Origin: Mycolicibacter sinensis
GTDB lineage: Bacteria; Actinomycetota; Actinomycetes; Mycobacteriales; Mycobacteriaceae
Assembly (NCBI RefSeq): GCF_001667945.1
Contig: NZ_LZJK01000097.1
Coordinates: forward strand, 1 to 39,945
Direction: 5' to 3'
DNA length: 39,945 bases
The position numbers and the translations under genes are program-made. Position 1 is the stretch's first letter; every line of letters begins with the position of its first letter. The notes under the pieces were generated by a model. It was given only the letters and a program-made list of their open reading frames with translations, made no database searches and was not told the DNA's origin. Below, piece after piece: positions 25,100-37,893 of this stretch.

Positions 25100-26255
25100 C
25101 GACATCCTCGTGGTCGTTCAGATAGGCCGCGATCTGACCGGCCAGAGGCGTGGCGCTGCGGCGGATCGCGCGAAGCGGGCCGCTGGGCGGAATGCCGTAG
25201 CCGATCGCGAACAATCCGTCGCCGACGTGGGAGGCGAAGCCGCCACGCGGATTGCCGTGTTCGTCGAGGACTCCCAGATGCCCCACCACGCCGTCTAGAT
25301 CGACGCTGAACCCGGTGGCGGCCACGATCACCTCCGCCGCCACCGCGGTGCCGTCGGCCAGGAGCACCCGGTCGGATTCGACCGCCTCGACAGCGGCGAC
25401 GACGTCGATCCGTCCGGCCCGCACCGCGGCGACGAGCTCATCGGCCAGGGTAGGAATGCGACCGCGTTGTTCGACCGTCGCCTTGAGGCCCAACGGCGGC
25501 CGGCCGAAGCCATAGACCGACAGGTCACCCCACAACAGCCGGTTGACGCGCTCGATCACAGGATCGACCTTGCTCGCGGGTACCCGGGCGAACAGCTCGA
25601 GGAAGAGGTCTGCGGGAAACGGCCCCAAAGACCGGCGCACCAGGTGCGGCGGGGTGCGCACCGCCAGCCAGACCTGGCGCGCACCGTCGTTCGCGAGCTG
25701 GACGGCGATGTCGGCGGCCGAATTGCCGGCGCCGACGACCAGGACATCGCGGCCACGAAACGGCCACGCGTTGCAGAAGGCGCCGGAGTGAACCAGTTCG
25801 CCGTTGAATCGGCTGAGGCCGGGCCAGGCCGGGATGGCCGGTGTGCGGTAGTTGCCGGTGGCGAGGACGATTGCCGGTGCCCGGATGTGTCCCGACGACG
25901 TGGCGACTCGCCAGCCACCTTCGGTGCGGTCGATGCGGGTGACCTCGCATCCGAGCTGCAGCGTGATGTGCTGTTGTCGCACATAACAGTCGAAGTAGCG
26001 GACCATGTCCTCCCGGGTCGGCCACCGACCGGCCGTCATCGGAATCCGTTGTCCGGGCAGATGCGACAGGAATCCGGTGGTGTTGAGGCGGAAGTTGTCA
26101 TAGCGTGTGCGCCACGAAATCGCCGGCGCTGCAGCTTTTTCGACGACGAGCGCCTTGACGCCGTGCCGGTGCTCGAGCTGACGTGCGACAGCGAGACCGG
26201 CCGGTCCGGCCCCGATGACGACGGTGTCGGGGCGATGCTGCGCCAGCGGGCTCAT
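25080..26255 (-). CDS. Flavin-containing monooxygenase-like NAD(P)/FAD enzyme, first gene of the operon
   Basis: The 391-aa protein has the FAD-binding [13 protein letters not shown] at the N-terminus, a central NADPH-binding [15 protein letters not shown] (about 168-182) and the ATG motif [10 protein letters not shown] (about 315), as in class B flavoprotein monooxygenases of the FMO/YUCCA group. YUCCA enzymes act on indole-3-pyruvate, which is suggestive next to an aminotransferase, but no assignment can be made from sequence alone. AGGAG lies six bases before the ATG. The 140 bases upstream, shared with the divergent uppP gene, should hold the operon promoter. Confidence 0.88.
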   Translation of the reverse strand: MSPLAQHRPDTVVIGAGPAGLAVARQLEHRHGVKALVVEKAAAPAISWRTRYDNFRLNTTGFLSHLPGQRIPMTAGRWPTREDMVRYFDCYVRQQHITLQLGCEVTRIDRTEGGWRVATSSGHIRAPAIVLATGNYRTPAIPAWPGLSRFNGELVHSGAFCNAWPFRGRDVLVVGAGNSAADIAVQLANDGARQVWLAVRTPPHLVRRSLGPFPADLFLELFARVPASKVDPVIERVNRLLWGDLSVYGFGRPPLGLKATVEQRGRIPTLADELVAAVRAGRIDVVAAVEAVESDRVLLADGTAVAAEVIVAATGFSVDLDGVVGHLGVLDEHGNPRGGFASHVGDGLFAIGYGIPPSGPLRAIRRSATPLAGQIAAYLNDHEDVDELVHR

Positions 26256-26382
26256 CGGCGACTCCTAACAAGCGTCTCACCGGTGATACGGACCAGCAGC
26301 GCGTGCAGTTCAGCCGCCGGGGGGCGGGCCCCAGGTCAATCCGTTCGCCCCGCGGCACCCTCCCGGCGCGACACCCGCACGG

Positions 26383-26388
26383 TACGGT
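26383..26388 (+). promoter_or_regulatory. -10 element TACGGT upstream of uppP
   Basis: TACGGT is followed after seven bases by an in-frame GTG at 26396, the spacing of leaderless mycobacterial transcripts. If used, UppP would gain 12 residues, or the transcript would have a short leader to the ATG at 26432. Confidence 0.5.
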
Positions 26389-26431
26389 CTTTGACGTGTC
26401 TGAGGTCGTGTCGGAACTCCAGGGTGCTGCG

Positions 26432-27286
26432 ATGTCATGGCCACAGGTCGTCGTCCTGGCGATCGTCCAGGGGCTCACCGAATTCCTGCCGGTCTCGTCC
26501 TCGGGGCACCTGGCGCTGGTCTCCCGGTTGTTCTTCGCCGGTGATGCCGGAGCCTCGTTCACCGCGGTGACCCAACTCGGTACCGAGGTGGCCGTGCTGG
26601 TCTATTTCGCCAAGGACATTGCGCGGATCGCCACCGCCTGGCTGTCCGGGGTGGCGTCGGCCCTGGCCAAGACCCCGCTGGCCGCCGACCGCGAAACCGA
26701 CTACCGGATGGGCTGGTACGTCATCATCGGCACCATCCCGATCTGCGTGCTGGGCCTGGTGTTCACCGACCAGATCCGTTCCGGGGTCCGCAACCTGTGG
26801 GTGGTGGCCACCGCGCTGGTGGTGTTCTCGGCGGTGATCGCCGCCGCCGAACACCTCGGCCGCCAGACCCGCCATGCCAAGCAGTTGACCTGGCGTGACG
26901 CCGTGCTGGTGGGTTCAGCGCAAACGCTGGCGCTGGTCCCCGGAGTGTCGCGCTCCGGTGCGACCATCAGCGCCGGCCTGTTCGCCGGCCTGGACCGCGA
27001 GCTGGCCGCCCGGTTCGGGTTCCTGCTGGCCATCCCAGCGGTGTTCGCCTCCGGGTTGTTCTCCCTGCCCGACGCGTTCCACCCCGCCGGTGCCGGGATG
27101 AGCGCCAGCGGGCCGCAACTGTTGGTAGCTACCGTCATCGCCTTCGTGGTGGGCTGGGCGGCGGTGGCCTGGTTCCTGCGGTTCCTGGTCGCCCACAGCA
27201 TGTACTGGTTCGTCGGGTACCGGGTCCTGGCCGGGACGACGATCCTGATCCTGCTGGCCACCGGCGTGCTGGCGGCCCAGCCATGA
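26432..27286 (+). CDS. uppP: Undecaprenyl-diphosphatase
   Basis: The 284-aa integral membrane enzyme dephosphorylates polyprenyl diphosphate to regenerate the lipid carrier for peptidoglycan and arabinogalactan synthesis. The two active-site segments are present: [18 protein letters not shown] near the N-terminus and [17 protein letters not shown] in the middle, among about eight hydrophobic segments. ATG 26432 (MSWPQV) is chosen because AGGGTG lies just upstream and mycobacterial UppP starts alike; a leaderless GTG at 26396 is the alternative. It overlaps the next gene by four bases (ATGA) and is divergent from the biosynthetic operon. Confidence 0.95.
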   Translation: MSWPQVVVLAIVQGLTEFLPVSSSGHLALVSRLFFAGDAGASFTAVTQLGTEVAVLVYFAKDIARIATAWLSGVASALAKTPLAADRETDYRMGWYVIIGTIPICVLGLVFTDQIRSGVRNLWVVATALVVFSAVIAAAEHLGRQTRHAKQLTWRDAVLVGSAQTLALVPGVSRSGATISAGLFAGLDRELAARFGFLLAIPAVFASGLFSLPDAFHPAGAGMSASGPQLLVATVIAFVVGWAAVAWFLRFLVAHSMYWFVGYRVLAGTTILILLATGVLAAQP

Positions 27287-27969
27287 CGGTCATCCTGCTG
27301 CGGCACGGCCGGTCCACCGCCAACACCGCCGGCGTGCTGGCCGGGCGTGCCGACGGCGTCGAGCTCGACGACACCGGCCGCGAGCAGGCCGCGCAGCTTG
27401 TCGACCGGCTGGCCGGTCTGCCGATCAAAGCGCTGGTGCGCTCGCCGCTGCTGCGCTGCCGCAGCACCCTCGAACCGCTGGCCGCCGCGCTCATGCTGGA
27501 ACCGGTGGTCGACGACCGGCTCGCCGAAGTCGACTACGGGGCCTGGACCGGGCGCAAGATGACCGAGCTGACCGGTGAACCGTTGTGGCGGGTGGTGCAG
27601 GCGCAGCCCAGCGCAGCGGTGTTCCCCGACGGCGAAGGACTGGCGCAGGTGCAGGCCCGGGCGGTCGCCGCGGTCCGCGACCACGACCGGCGGCTGGCCG
27701 AGCAGCACGGCGGCGACGTGCTATGGCTGGCGTGCACGCACGGTGATGTCATCAAGGCCGTCCTCGCCGATGCCCTCGGTGTCCACCTCGACGGTTTTCA
27801 GCGCATCACCGCCGACCCGGCCTCGGCGAGCGTGATTCGTTACACGCCGTTGCGCCCGTTCGTCATCCACCTCAACCACACCGGGGCCTCGCTGGCGGCG
27901 TCGGTCAAAATTTCCCCGCCGGCAGGCAGCTCGTCGAGCGATGCCGTGGTCGGCGGGTCCACCACCTAG
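27283..27969 (+). CDS. Histidine phosphatase-family protein (Rv2135c homologue, MSMEG_4193 type)
   Basis: This 228-aa protein begins with the phosphohistidine motif [13 protein letters not shown] (RHG at residues 7-9), followed by the acidic [11 protein letters not shown] block and the second catalytic His in [13 protein letters not shown]. These define the phosphoglycerate mutase-like histidine phosphatases. Mutase activity is not implied; the substrate of this subgroup is not known to me. It is translationally coupled to uppP by an ATGA overlap, in a conserved actinobacterial cluster running to mshC. Confidence 0.92.
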   Translation: MTVILLRHGRSTANTAGVLAGRADGVELDDTGREQAAQLVDRLAGLPIKALVRSPLLRCRSTLEPLAAALMLEPVVDDRLAEVDYGAWTGRKMTELTGEPLWRVVQAQPSAAVFPDGEGLAQVQARAVAAVRDHDRRLAEQHGGDVLWLACTHGDVIKAVLADALGVHLDGFQRITADPASASVIRYTPLRPFVIHLNHTGASLAASVKISPPAGSSSSDAVVGGSTT

Positions 27970-28019
27970 CCGACGCAGCTACCGGCGTGGTTGCCAACTG
28001 CCGGTATTTTGGAGATGCC

Positions 28020-28613
28020 ATGTCCCGAGCAATCCACGTCTTCCGCACCCCCGACCGCTTCGTGGCCGGGACCGTCGGCCAGCCCGGAAATCGCACCTTC
28101 TACCTGCAGGCGGTGCACGACGAGCGGGTCGTCTCGGTGGTGCTGGAAAAGCAACAGGTCGCGGTGCTCGCCGAGCGGATCGGTGCGCTGTTGCTGGAGG
28201 TCAACCGCCGATTCGGTACGCCGGTACCGCCGGAACCCACCGAGATCGACGACCTCAACCCGCTGGTGACGCCGGTAGACGCCGAGTTCCGGGTCGGAAC
28301 CATGGGCCTGGGCTGGGACTCCGAGGCGCAGACGGTGGTGGTCGAATTGCTCGCCGTCAGCGACACCGAGTTCGATGCGTCGGTGGTGCTCGACGACACC
28401 GAGGAGGGCCCGGACGCGGTGCGGGTGTTCCTGACGCCGGAGTCGGCGCGGCAATTCGCCACCCGGTCCAACCGGGTCATCTCGGCGGGCCGCCCGCCCT
28501 GCCCGCTGTGTGACGAGCCGCTGGACCCGGCCGGTCACATCTGTGTGCGCACCAACGGCTATCGGCGGGGCGCCTTCGGGCCCGACGATGAGCCCGATGA
28601 CGCCGACCTCTGA
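28020..28613 (+). CDS. DUF3090 family protein (Rv2134c homologue)
   Basis: The 197-aa protein starts at ATG 28020 with GGAG five bases upstream (SRAIHVFRTPDRFVAGTVG, typical of the family). The C-terminus has CPLC...HIC, a likely zinc-binding cluster (CPLCDEPLDPAGHIC). The function is unknown, but the family nearly always sits between the histidine phosphatase gene and the SCO1664-family kinase-like gene, as here, which argues for a shared process. It overlaps the next gene by about 26 bases. Confidence 0.9.
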   Translation: MSRAIHVFRTPDRFVAGTVGQPGNRTFYLQAVHDERVVSVVLEKQQVAVLAERIGALLLEVNRRFGTPVPPEPTEIDDLNPLVTPVDAEFRVGTMGLGWDSEAQTVVVELLAVSDTEFDASVVLDDTEEGPDAVRVFLTPESARQFATRSNRVISAGRPPCPLCDEPLDPAGHICVRTNGYRRGAFGPDDEPDDADL

Positions 28614-29406
28614 CGATGCCGAGGCGTTGCGCTCCGGGGAGCTGGAGGTCCTGGGCCGCATCCGCTCGGCGAGCAACGCCACCTTCCTGTGCGAGGCCAC
28701 CCTCGGGCAGCACCGCATCCACTGCGTGTACAAGCCGGTCGCCGGTGAGCAGCCGCTCTGGGACTTCCCCGACGGCACCCTGGCCGGCCGTGAACTGGCC
28801 GCGCACCTGATCTCGGTCGAGCTGGGCTGGAACCTGGTGCCCGACACCATTATTCGGGATGGCCCGGCGGGCCCCGGAATGGTGCAGCGGTGGGTGGAGC
28901 AGCCCGGCGACGGCGACGACGTGCCCCCGGGGCCGGATCTGGTGGACCTGGTGCCGGTCGGCAAGATCCCGGCCGGCTACCTGGCGGTGCTGCGGGCCTA
29001 CGACTATGCCGGCGACCCGGTCGTCCTGGTGCACGCCGATGACATCAGGCTGCGACGCATCGCGGTCTTCGACGTGGTGATCAACAACGCCGACCGCAAG
29101 GGCGGGCACATTCTGTGCGGCACCGACGGCGCGGTCTACGGGGTGGACCACGGGGTGTGCCTGCACACCCAGGACAAGCTGCGCACCGTGCTGTGGGGGT
29201 GGGCGGGCAAACCGGTCGACGACGAGACGCTGCACGCTGTCTCCGGGCTGGCAGCGGCGTTGGACGGCCCGCTGGCGGCGTGCCTGGAACCGCACCTGAC
29301 CCCCGCCGAGCTGGGCGCCCTGCGATGGCGCGTAGCCGACCTGCTCGAGCATCCGGTGATGCCCGCCCCGAACACCCACCGCCCGATACCGTGGCCGGCG
29401 TTCTGA
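28588..29406 (+). CDS. SCO1664-family kinase-like protein (Rv2133c homologue)
   Basis: The roughly 272-aa protein has features of the PI3/PI4-kinase-like fold: a [15 protein letters not shown] stretch early on (Lys as in the ATP-binding strand), then [14 protein letters not shown] and [10 protein letters not shown], which resemble the catalytic and metal-binding loops. The substrate is unknown. ATG 28588 and ATG 28597 are both possible starts; both overlap the DUF3090 gene. Conserved proximity to mshC is typical in actinobacteria. Confidence 0.85.
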   Translation: MSPMTPTSDDAEALRSGELEVLGRIRSASNATFLCEATLGQHRIHCVYKPVAGEQPLWDFPDGTLAGRELAAHLISVELGWNLVPDTIIRDGPAGPGMVQRWVEQPGDGDDVPPGPDLVDLVPVGKIPAGYLAVLRAYDYAGDPVVLVHADDIRLRRIAVFDVVINNADRKGGHILCGTDGAVYGVDHGVCLHTQDKLRTVLWGWAGKPVDDETLHAVSGLAAALDGPLAACLEPHLTPAELGALRWRVADLLEHPVMPAPNTHRPIPWPAF

Positions 29407-29429
29407 CCGGCTCGGGGGATACTGCCAAC

Positions 29430-30203
29430 GTGACGCTGACCGACGCGGCGCTGGCCGCCGAACTCGCCGTCGAGGCCGGAAAGCTGTTGCTGCAGGTCCG
29501 CGACGAGGTGGGTTTCGGTCATCCGTGGCGCCTGGGCGATGCCGGGGATGCGCGCGCCAATCGGTTGATCCTGGACCGGTTGCGCGAGGCCCGCCCCGAC
29601 GACGCGGTGCTCAGCGAGGAATCCCCCGACGACCTGTCCCGGCTGCACTCCGACCGGGTCTGGATCATCGACCCGCTGGACGGCACCCGCGAGTTCACCA
29701 CCCCCGGACGCGACGACTGGGCGGTGCACATCGCGCTATGGCAGCGCGACGGCGCCGGGCCCGGTGCCATCACCGACGCCGCGGTGTCCCTTCCCGCGCG
29801 CGGCAACGTCGTCTTCCGCACCGACACGGTCACCTCCGGTGCCGAGCCGGCCGAGACCCCGAACCCCATTCGGGTCGCGGTCAGCGCCTCCCGGATGCCG
29901 GCGGTGGTGCGCCTCATCCGGGCGGTGCTGCCGCTGCAGCCGGTGCTGATGGGGTCGGCGGGCGCTAAGGCGATGGCCGTGGTGCGCGGAGACGTGGACG
30001 CCTACCTGCACGCCGGCGGGCAGTGGGAGTGGGACTCCGCCGCCCCGGCCGGCGTGGTGCTGGCAGCCGGCCTGCACGCGTCTCGGCTCGACGGCTCCCC
30101 GCTGCGCTACAACCGCCCCGACCCCTACCTGCCCGACCTGCTGATGTGCCGCCCCGAGGTGGCGCCGGCACTGCTGGACGCGATGCGCCGGACGGTGCTG
30201 TAG
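29430..30203 (+). CDS. cysQ: 3'-phosphoadenosine 5'-phosphate phosphatase, inositol monophosphatase family
   Basis: The 257-aa protein shows the IMPase metal-site motifs: EESPDD (residues about 65-70), [20 protein letters not shown] (DPLDGT) and the C-terminal [19 protein letters not shown]. In M. tuberculosis the enzyme (Rv2131c) hydrolyses PAP/PAPS-type nucleotides, and inositol phosphates more weakly, linking sulfate assimilation with mycothiol. The GTG start at 29430 agrees with the homologue's length; an in-frame GTG at 29391 is possible. It lies directly upstream of mshC, 24 bases away. Confidence 0.92.
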   Translation: MTLTDAALAAELAVEAGKLLLQVRDEVGFGHPWRLGDAGDARANRLILDRLREARPDDAVLSEESPDDLSRLHSDRVWIIDPLDGTREFTTPGRDDWAVHIALWQRDGAGPGAITDAAVSLPARGNVVFRTDTVTSGAEPAETPNPIRVAVSASRMPAVVRLIRAVLPLQPVLMGSAGAKAMAVVRGDVDAYLHAGGQWEWDSAAPAGVVLAAGLHASRLDGSPLRYNRPDPYLPDLLMCRPEVAPALLDAMRRTVL

Positions 30204-30214
30204 GGGAGGGGCCT

Positions 30215-30220
30215 TACAGT
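30215..30220 (+). promoter_or_regulatory. -10 element TACAGT of a leaderless mshC transcript
   Basis: TACAGT is followed by seven bases and the mshC ATG at 30228, which places the transcription start at or next to the start codon. It would give mshC its own expression inside the cysQ operon. Confidence 0.55.
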
Positions 30221-30227
30221 CGAGGGC

Positions 30228-31472
30228 ATGCAATCGTGGTCCGCGCCGGCTGTTCCGGCCCTGCCCGGGCGCGGCCCGGCGCTGCGCCTGTATGACACCG
30301 CCGACCGGCAGGTCCGCCCGGTGTCGCCGGGCCCGACGGCCACCATGTACGTCTGCGGCATCACCCCCTATGACGCCACCCACCTCGGCCACGCCGCCAC
30401 CTACCTGGTGTTCGACCTGATTCACCGGCTGTGGCTGGATGCGGGCCACCAGGTGAACTACGTGCAGAACATCACCGACGTCGACGACCCGCTGCTGGAA
30501 CGCGCCGACCGCGACGGGGTCGACTGGCAGCACCTGGCAGCCGATCAGGTCGAGCTGTTCGGCGCGGACATGACCGCGCTGCGGGTGCTGCCACCGCAGC
30601 ACTACGTGGCGGCCACCGAGGCCGTAGACGAAGTTGTGGAAGTGGTCGAAAAGATGCTGGCCGCCGGATCGGCCTACATCGTCGACGGTGAGCACCCCGA
30701 CATCTACTTCCGCGCCGACGCCACCGATCAGTTCGGCTACGAGTCCGGCCTGGACCGGGCCGGCATGCTGGAGTTGTTCGGCGAGCGTGGCGGAGATCCG
30801 GACCGCGACGGCAAGACCGATCCGCTGGACGCCCTGCTGTGGCGCGCCGCCCGGCCGGGCGAACCCAGTTGGCCCGCGCCGTTCGGCGCCGGACGGCCCG
30901 GCTGGCACGTCGAGTGCGCCGCGATCGCCCTGAGCCGCATCGGCACCGGCCTCGACATCCAGGGCGGCGGCTCGGACCTGATCTTCCCGCACCACGAATT
31001 CTCCGCCGCCCACGCCGAATCCCTCACCGGGGAGCGCCGATTCGCCCGGCACTACGTGCACACCGGAATGATCGGCTGGGACGGGCACAAGATGTCCAAG
31101 AGCCGCGGCAACCTGGTGCTGGTCTCCAAGCTGCGCGCCCAGGGGACCGAGCCGGCGGCGATCCGGCTGGGTCTGCTGGCCGGGCACTACCGCAGCGACC
31201 GGTTCTGGGACTCCGCCACCCTGCAGGCCGCCGAAGCCCGGCTGCGCCACTGGCGCGCCGCCACCGCGCTGCCTGCCGGGCCCGACGCCGGCGACGTCGT
31301 CGCGCGGGTGCGCCGCTACCTCGCCGATGACCTGGATACCGTCAAAGCGCTTGCCGCCCTGGATGGTTGGGCTACCGACGCATTGGAGTACGGCGGTCAC
31401 GACACCGCCGCGCCGGCTCTGGTGGCCACCGCGGTCGACGCACTGCTGGGTGTATCGCTCCAGCCGCTGTAG
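30228..31472 (+). CDS. mshC: Cysteine:1D-myo-inositol 2-amino-2-deoxy-alpha-D-glucopyranoside ligase (mycothiol ligase)
   Basis: The 414-aa enzyme joins cysteine to GlcN-inositol via cysteinyl-adenylate, a step in making mycothiol. It is a CysRS paralogue: the HIGH-like motif is THLGHAATY, the KMSKS signature is HKMSKSRG, and the zinc site is formed by Cys in [16 protein letters not shown] and HHEFSAAH. It lacks the CysRS anticodon-binding C-terminus, as expected for MshC. The N-terminal [14 protein letters not shown] is typical for the family. Full length. Confidence 0.97.
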   Translation: MQSWSAPAVPALPGRGPALRLYDTADRQVRPVSPGPTATMYVCGITPYDATHLGHAATYLVFDLIHRLWLDAGHQVNYVQNITDVDDPLLERADRDGVDWQHLAADQVELFGADMTALRVLPPQHYVAATEAVDEVVEVVEKMLAAGSAYIVDGEHPDIYFRADATDQFGYESGLDRAGMLELFGERGGDPDRDGKTDPLDALLWRAARPGEPSWPAPFGAGRPGWHVECAAIALSRIGTGLDIQGGGSDLIFPHHEFSAAHAESLTGERRFARHYVHTGMIGWDGHKMSKSRGNLVLVSKLRAQGTEPAAIRLGLLAGHYRSDRFWDSATLQAAEARLRHWRAATALPAGPDAGDVVARVRRYLADDLDTVKALAALDGWATDALEYGGHDTAAPALVATAVDALLGVSLQPL

Positions 31473-31491
31473 CCCCGGCCCGGGCCGAGGG

Positions 31492-31497
31492 TAGTTT
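31492..31497 (+). promoter_or_regulatory. -10 element TAGTTT of a probable leaderless transcript
   Basis: TAGTTT is followed by six bases and the ATG at 31504, with no ribosome binding site between. Confidence 0.5.
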
Positions 31498-31503
31498 GGC
31501 CGC

Positions 31504-32379
31504 ATGGTTGCGATTCACTCCCAAGTCATCTTCATCACCGGCGGCGCGCACGGCATCGGCGCCGCGGCGGCTCGCAAGCTGCACGCCCAGGGCGCCAAGC
31601 TGGTGCTGACCGACCTGGACCAGGCGCAGCTCACCGCGCTGGCCGACGAACTCGGCGGTGACCGGGTGCTGGCCGTTGCCGCCGACGTACGCGACCTGGG
31701 CGCCATGCAGGCCGCCGCCAAACAGGCTGTCGAGCGCTTCGGCCGCATCGACACCGTGGTGGCCAACGCCGGTATCGCCAGCTACGGGTCGGTGCTGAAT
31801 GTGGATCCTGAGACGTTCAAGCGGGTTATCGACGTCGACGTGGTCGGGGTGTTCAACACCGTGCGCGCCGCTCTGCCGGCGGTCATCGAGCGTCGCGGCT
31901 ACGTGCTGATCGTGTCCTCGCTGGCGGCGTTCACCCCGCTGGCCGGGATGGCGTCCTACGATGCGGCCAAGGCCGCGGTCGAGCACTTCGCCAGTGCGCT
32001 GCGCCAGGAGGTCGCCTACCAGGGTGTGGAGGTCGGATCGGCGCACATGGGCTGGATCGACACCCCCATGGTTCGCGATGTCAAGGCCGATCTCGGGGCC
32101 TTCGGGGCCATGCTGGCCAAGCTGCCGTGGCCGCTGAACAAGACAACCTCGGTCGACGAGTGCGTCGACGCCTTCATCGAGGGCATCGAGGGGCGGCGCC
32201 GCCGCGTCTACTGCCCGCGCTGGGTAGCGCTGTTCCGCTGGCTCAAGCCGGTGCTGACGTTGCGGGCGGTGGAAGCCCCGTTCATCAAAGGGGCCGCCAC
32301 CATCGTGCCGCAGATGGACGCCGAAGTCGCCGCGCTGGGCCGCTCCACCAGCGCCCACAACGAGGCGCTCGAAAAATAG
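31504..32379 (+). CDS. Short-chain dehydrogenase/reductase (Rv2129c homologue)
   Basis: The 291-aa protein has the NAD(P)-binding TGGAHGIGAAAA at residues 10-21, NAG (VVANAGIA), the catalytic Ser in LIVSSLAAF, and the YxxxK pair in SYDAAKAAV. The substrate is unknown. The C-terminal 60 residues are longer than in minimal SDRs and contain hydrophobic stretches (WVALFRWLKPVLTL). It converges with the PAC2 gene with a one-base gap. Confidence 0.92.
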   Translation: MVAIHSQVIFITGGAHGIGAAAARKLHAQGAKLVLTDLDQAQLTALADELGGDRVLAVAADVRDLGAMQAAAKQAVERFGRIDTVVANAGIASYGSVLNVDPETFKRVIDVDVVGVFNTVRAALPAVIERRGYVLIVSSLAAFTPLAGMASYDAAKAAVEHFASALRQEVAYQGVEVGSAHMGWIDTPMVRDVKADLGAFGAMLAKLPWPLNKTTSVDECVDAFIEGIEGRRRRVYCPRWVALFRWLKPVLTLRAVEAPFIKGAATIVPQMDAEVAALGRSTSAHNEALEK

Positions 32380-32380
32380 G

Positions 32381-33247
32381 TCAGCGCCGCCGGCGCCGCA
32401 GATACCGCTCGAACTCGGCGGCCAGCGCATCGCCGTCGATCTTGTTCAGCGCCTCGGTCATGTCGACCTCGGCGTCCCCGCGTTCTTCCAGCGAAGTCAC
32501 GTAGTCGGCGATCTCGTCGTCCTCGCTGGCCATCTCGGTGACCGCGGCCTCCCAGTCCTCGGCCTGCGCAGGCAGGTCACCCAGCGGCACCTCGATGTCG
32601 AGGGCGTCCTCCACGCGGCGCAGCAGCGCCACCGTCGCCTTGGGATTGGGCGGCTGCGAGACGTAGTGCGGCACCGCCGCCCAGAACGTCACCGCTGGAA
32701 TCCCGGCCGCCACGCAGGCGTCCTGGAACACCCCGGTGATCCCGGTCGGGCCCTCGTAGCGGGTCTCGGTCAACCCGAAGCGGGCCGCCGACTCCGCCGA
32801 GTACGCCGCCCCGGACACCGGCACCGGGCGAGTGTGGGGGGTGTCGGCCAGCAACGCCCCCAGGATCACCACGGTGTCGACGTCGAGCTGCTCGATGACG
32901 GCCAGCAGCTGCGCGCAGAACGACCGCCACCGCATGTTCGGTTCCACGCCGTGCATCAGCACGATGTCGCGGTCGCTGCCCGGCGGCCGGCAGTGCGAGA
33001 TGCGCATCGACGGCCACACCAGTTCCCGGGTGACGCCGTCGAGCTGGCGGATCACCGGCCGGTTCACCTGGTAGTCGTAGTAGCTCTCGTCGTCGATCTC
33101 GACGATCAGCCGGGCCTCCCAGATGCTGTTGAGGTGAGCCACCGCATCACTGGCGGCGTCGCCGGCGTCGTTCCAGCCCTCGAATGCGGCCACCACGATG
33201 GTGTCGTGCAGGTCGGGCAGCGCGGTGCCGTCATCCGGTCGGGTCAC
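32381..33247 (-). CDS. PAC2-family protein (Rv2125 homologue)
   Basis: The 288-aa protein belongs to the PAC2 (proteasome assembly chaperone 2-like) family: IVVAAFEGWNDAGDAASDAV at the start, DIVLMHGVEPNMRW and VVILGALLADTPHTRPV in the middle, and an acidic tail rich in Glu/Asp. In mycobacteria Rv2125 is of this family; a role with the proteasome is unproven. GTG 33247 fits the homologue's start; a GTG at 33271 would add eight residues. It is divergent from metH. Confidence 0.88.
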   Translation of the reverse strand: MTRPDDGTALPDLHDTIVVAAFEGWNDAGDAASDAVAHLNSIWEARLIVEIDDESYYDYQVNRPVIRQLDGVTRELVWPSMRISHCRPPGSDRDIVLMHGVEPNMRWRSFCAQLLAVIEQLDVDTVVILGALLADTPHTRPVPVSGAAYSAESAARFGLTETRYEGPTGITGVFQDACVAAGIPAVTFWAAVPHYVSQPPNPKATVALLRRVEDALDIEVPLGDLPAQAEDWEAAVTEMASEDDEIADYVTSLEERGDAEVDMTEALNKIDGDALAAEFERYLRRRRR

Positions 33248-33346
33248 AAAGTCAGCGTACGGCGTGCGCACAGATCACGGGCTCTACTCCGACCGGCTGA
33301 GTCGGCGCGCCGGTAGGGGCGTTCGTCCCGACGCGGGGTGACAACG

Positions 33347-33352
33347 TAGACT
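33347..33352 (+). promoter_or_regulatory. -10 element TAGACT of the metH promoter
   Basis: TAGACT followed by seven bases puts the transcription start near 33360, exactly where the first paired strand of the riboswitch begins. Confidence 0.6.
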
Positions 33353-33357
33353 TTCCA

Positions 33358-33446
33358 CCGTCGAGAGGCGTTGCAACGGTTCGCCGGTCTCTTCCGGTAG
33401 CCGCCACGCTCGACAGAGTTAAGGACGCCTTCCGCCACGGAAGGAG
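33358..33446 (+). promoter_or_regulatory. Candidate S-adenosylhomocysteine (SAH) riboswitch with ribosome-binding-site hairpin, upstream of metH
   Basis: P1 pairs GTCGAG (33360-33365) with CTCGAC (33409-33414). Between them are the conserved-looking AGGCGTTGCAACGG and a GC hairpin (about 33377-33403). AGGCGT (33366-33371) pairs perfectly with ACGCCT (33425-33430), giving the pseudoknot of this riboswitch class. CCTTCCG (33428-33434) pairs with CGGAAGG (33438-33444) and would hide the AAGGAG site (33441-33446). The two pairings share 33428-33430, so SAH binding should release the ribosome binding site. The SAH class is known upstream of metH and ahcY in actinobacteria and proteobacteria; no database search was possible. 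Confidence 0.72.
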
Positions 33447-33450
33447 CCGC

Positions 33451-37182
<3,732 letters not shown>

Positions 37183-37194
37183 GCCCTGCGCGCG

Positions 37195-37887
37195 GTGCTC
37201 TGGGACATGGACGGCACCCTGGTCGACTCCGAGAAGCTCTGGGATGTCGCGATGGAGGCGCTCTACGACCGGCTCGGCGGGGTGCTGACTCCGGAGGTGC
37301 GGGCGGCCACCGTCGGCGGCGCCGCAGAGAACACCATGCGCATCGTCTACGACGACCTGGGCCTGCCGCTCGACCCGGCGGCGATGGCGGACTCGGCGAA
37401 CTGGCTGCACGACTACACCGCCGGACTGTTCGACACCGGCCTGCCCTGGTGCGACGGGGCCCGGGAGCTGCTCGATGCGCTGGCCGCCGCCGCCGTGCCC
37501 ATGGCGCTGGTGACCAACACCCCGCGGCCGCTGGCCGAGCGGGCGCTGAACACCATCGGGCGCCACTATTTCTCGGCGGTGGTCTGCGGCGACGAGGTTC
37601 CCCACGGCAAGCCGGCGCCGGATCCCTACCTGCGGGCGGCCGCGCTGCTGGAGCTGGATCCGCTGCGGTGCCTGGCCGTGGAGGACTCACCGACCGGCGC
37701 GGCCGCGGCCGAGGCGGCCGGCTGCGCGGTGCTGGTGACGCCCAATGCGATCCCGGTGCCGCCCGGGCCGCGGCGCCAGCAGGTGGCCACCCTGGCCGGT
37801 CTGCAGCCGGCGGACCTGGCCGAAATTCACGCCGATCTGGCCGGACCGCAGCGGGCCGTCGCCGGAAACCGACGTGACCGCACCTGA
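37195..37887 (+). CDS. HAD-superfamily hydrolase, beta-phosphoglucomutase-like
   Basis: The 230-aa protein has the HAD motifs: DMDGTLVDSEKLWD (motif I with the nucleophile Asp), MALVTNTPRPLAE (motif II), HGKPAPDPYL (motif III, Lys), and VEDSPTGAAAAEAAG (motif IV). The helical cap between motifs I and II is that of small phosphatases. The start is unclear: GTG 37195 gives MLWDMDGTL, but relatives usually begin about three residues earlier, which would need the CTG at 37186. It follows metH directly and precedes hisE by six bases. Confidence 0.9.
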   Translation: MLWDMDGTLVDSEKLWDVAMEALYDRLGGVLTPEVRAATVGGAAENTMRIVYDDLGLPLDPAAMADSANWLHDYTAGLFDTGLPWCDGARELLDALAAAAVPMALVTNTPRPLAERALNTIGRHYFSAVVCGDEVPHGKPAPDPYLRAAALLELDPLRCLAVEDSPTGAAAAEAAGCAVLVTPNAIPVPPGPRRQQVATLAGLQPADLAEIHADLAGPQRAVAGNRRDRT

Positions 37888-37893
37888 CGGCGC

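Noticed and set aside
29736..31505. A 589-codon open frame antisense to cysQ and mshC
   Set aside because: Same reason: composition typical of the shadow strand, no motifs, no ribosome binding site, and both sense genes are well conserved.
33272..33450. A cobalamin riboswitch before metH
   Set aside because: No B12-box-like sequence is present and the leader is too short; the pairing pattern fits the SAH class instead.
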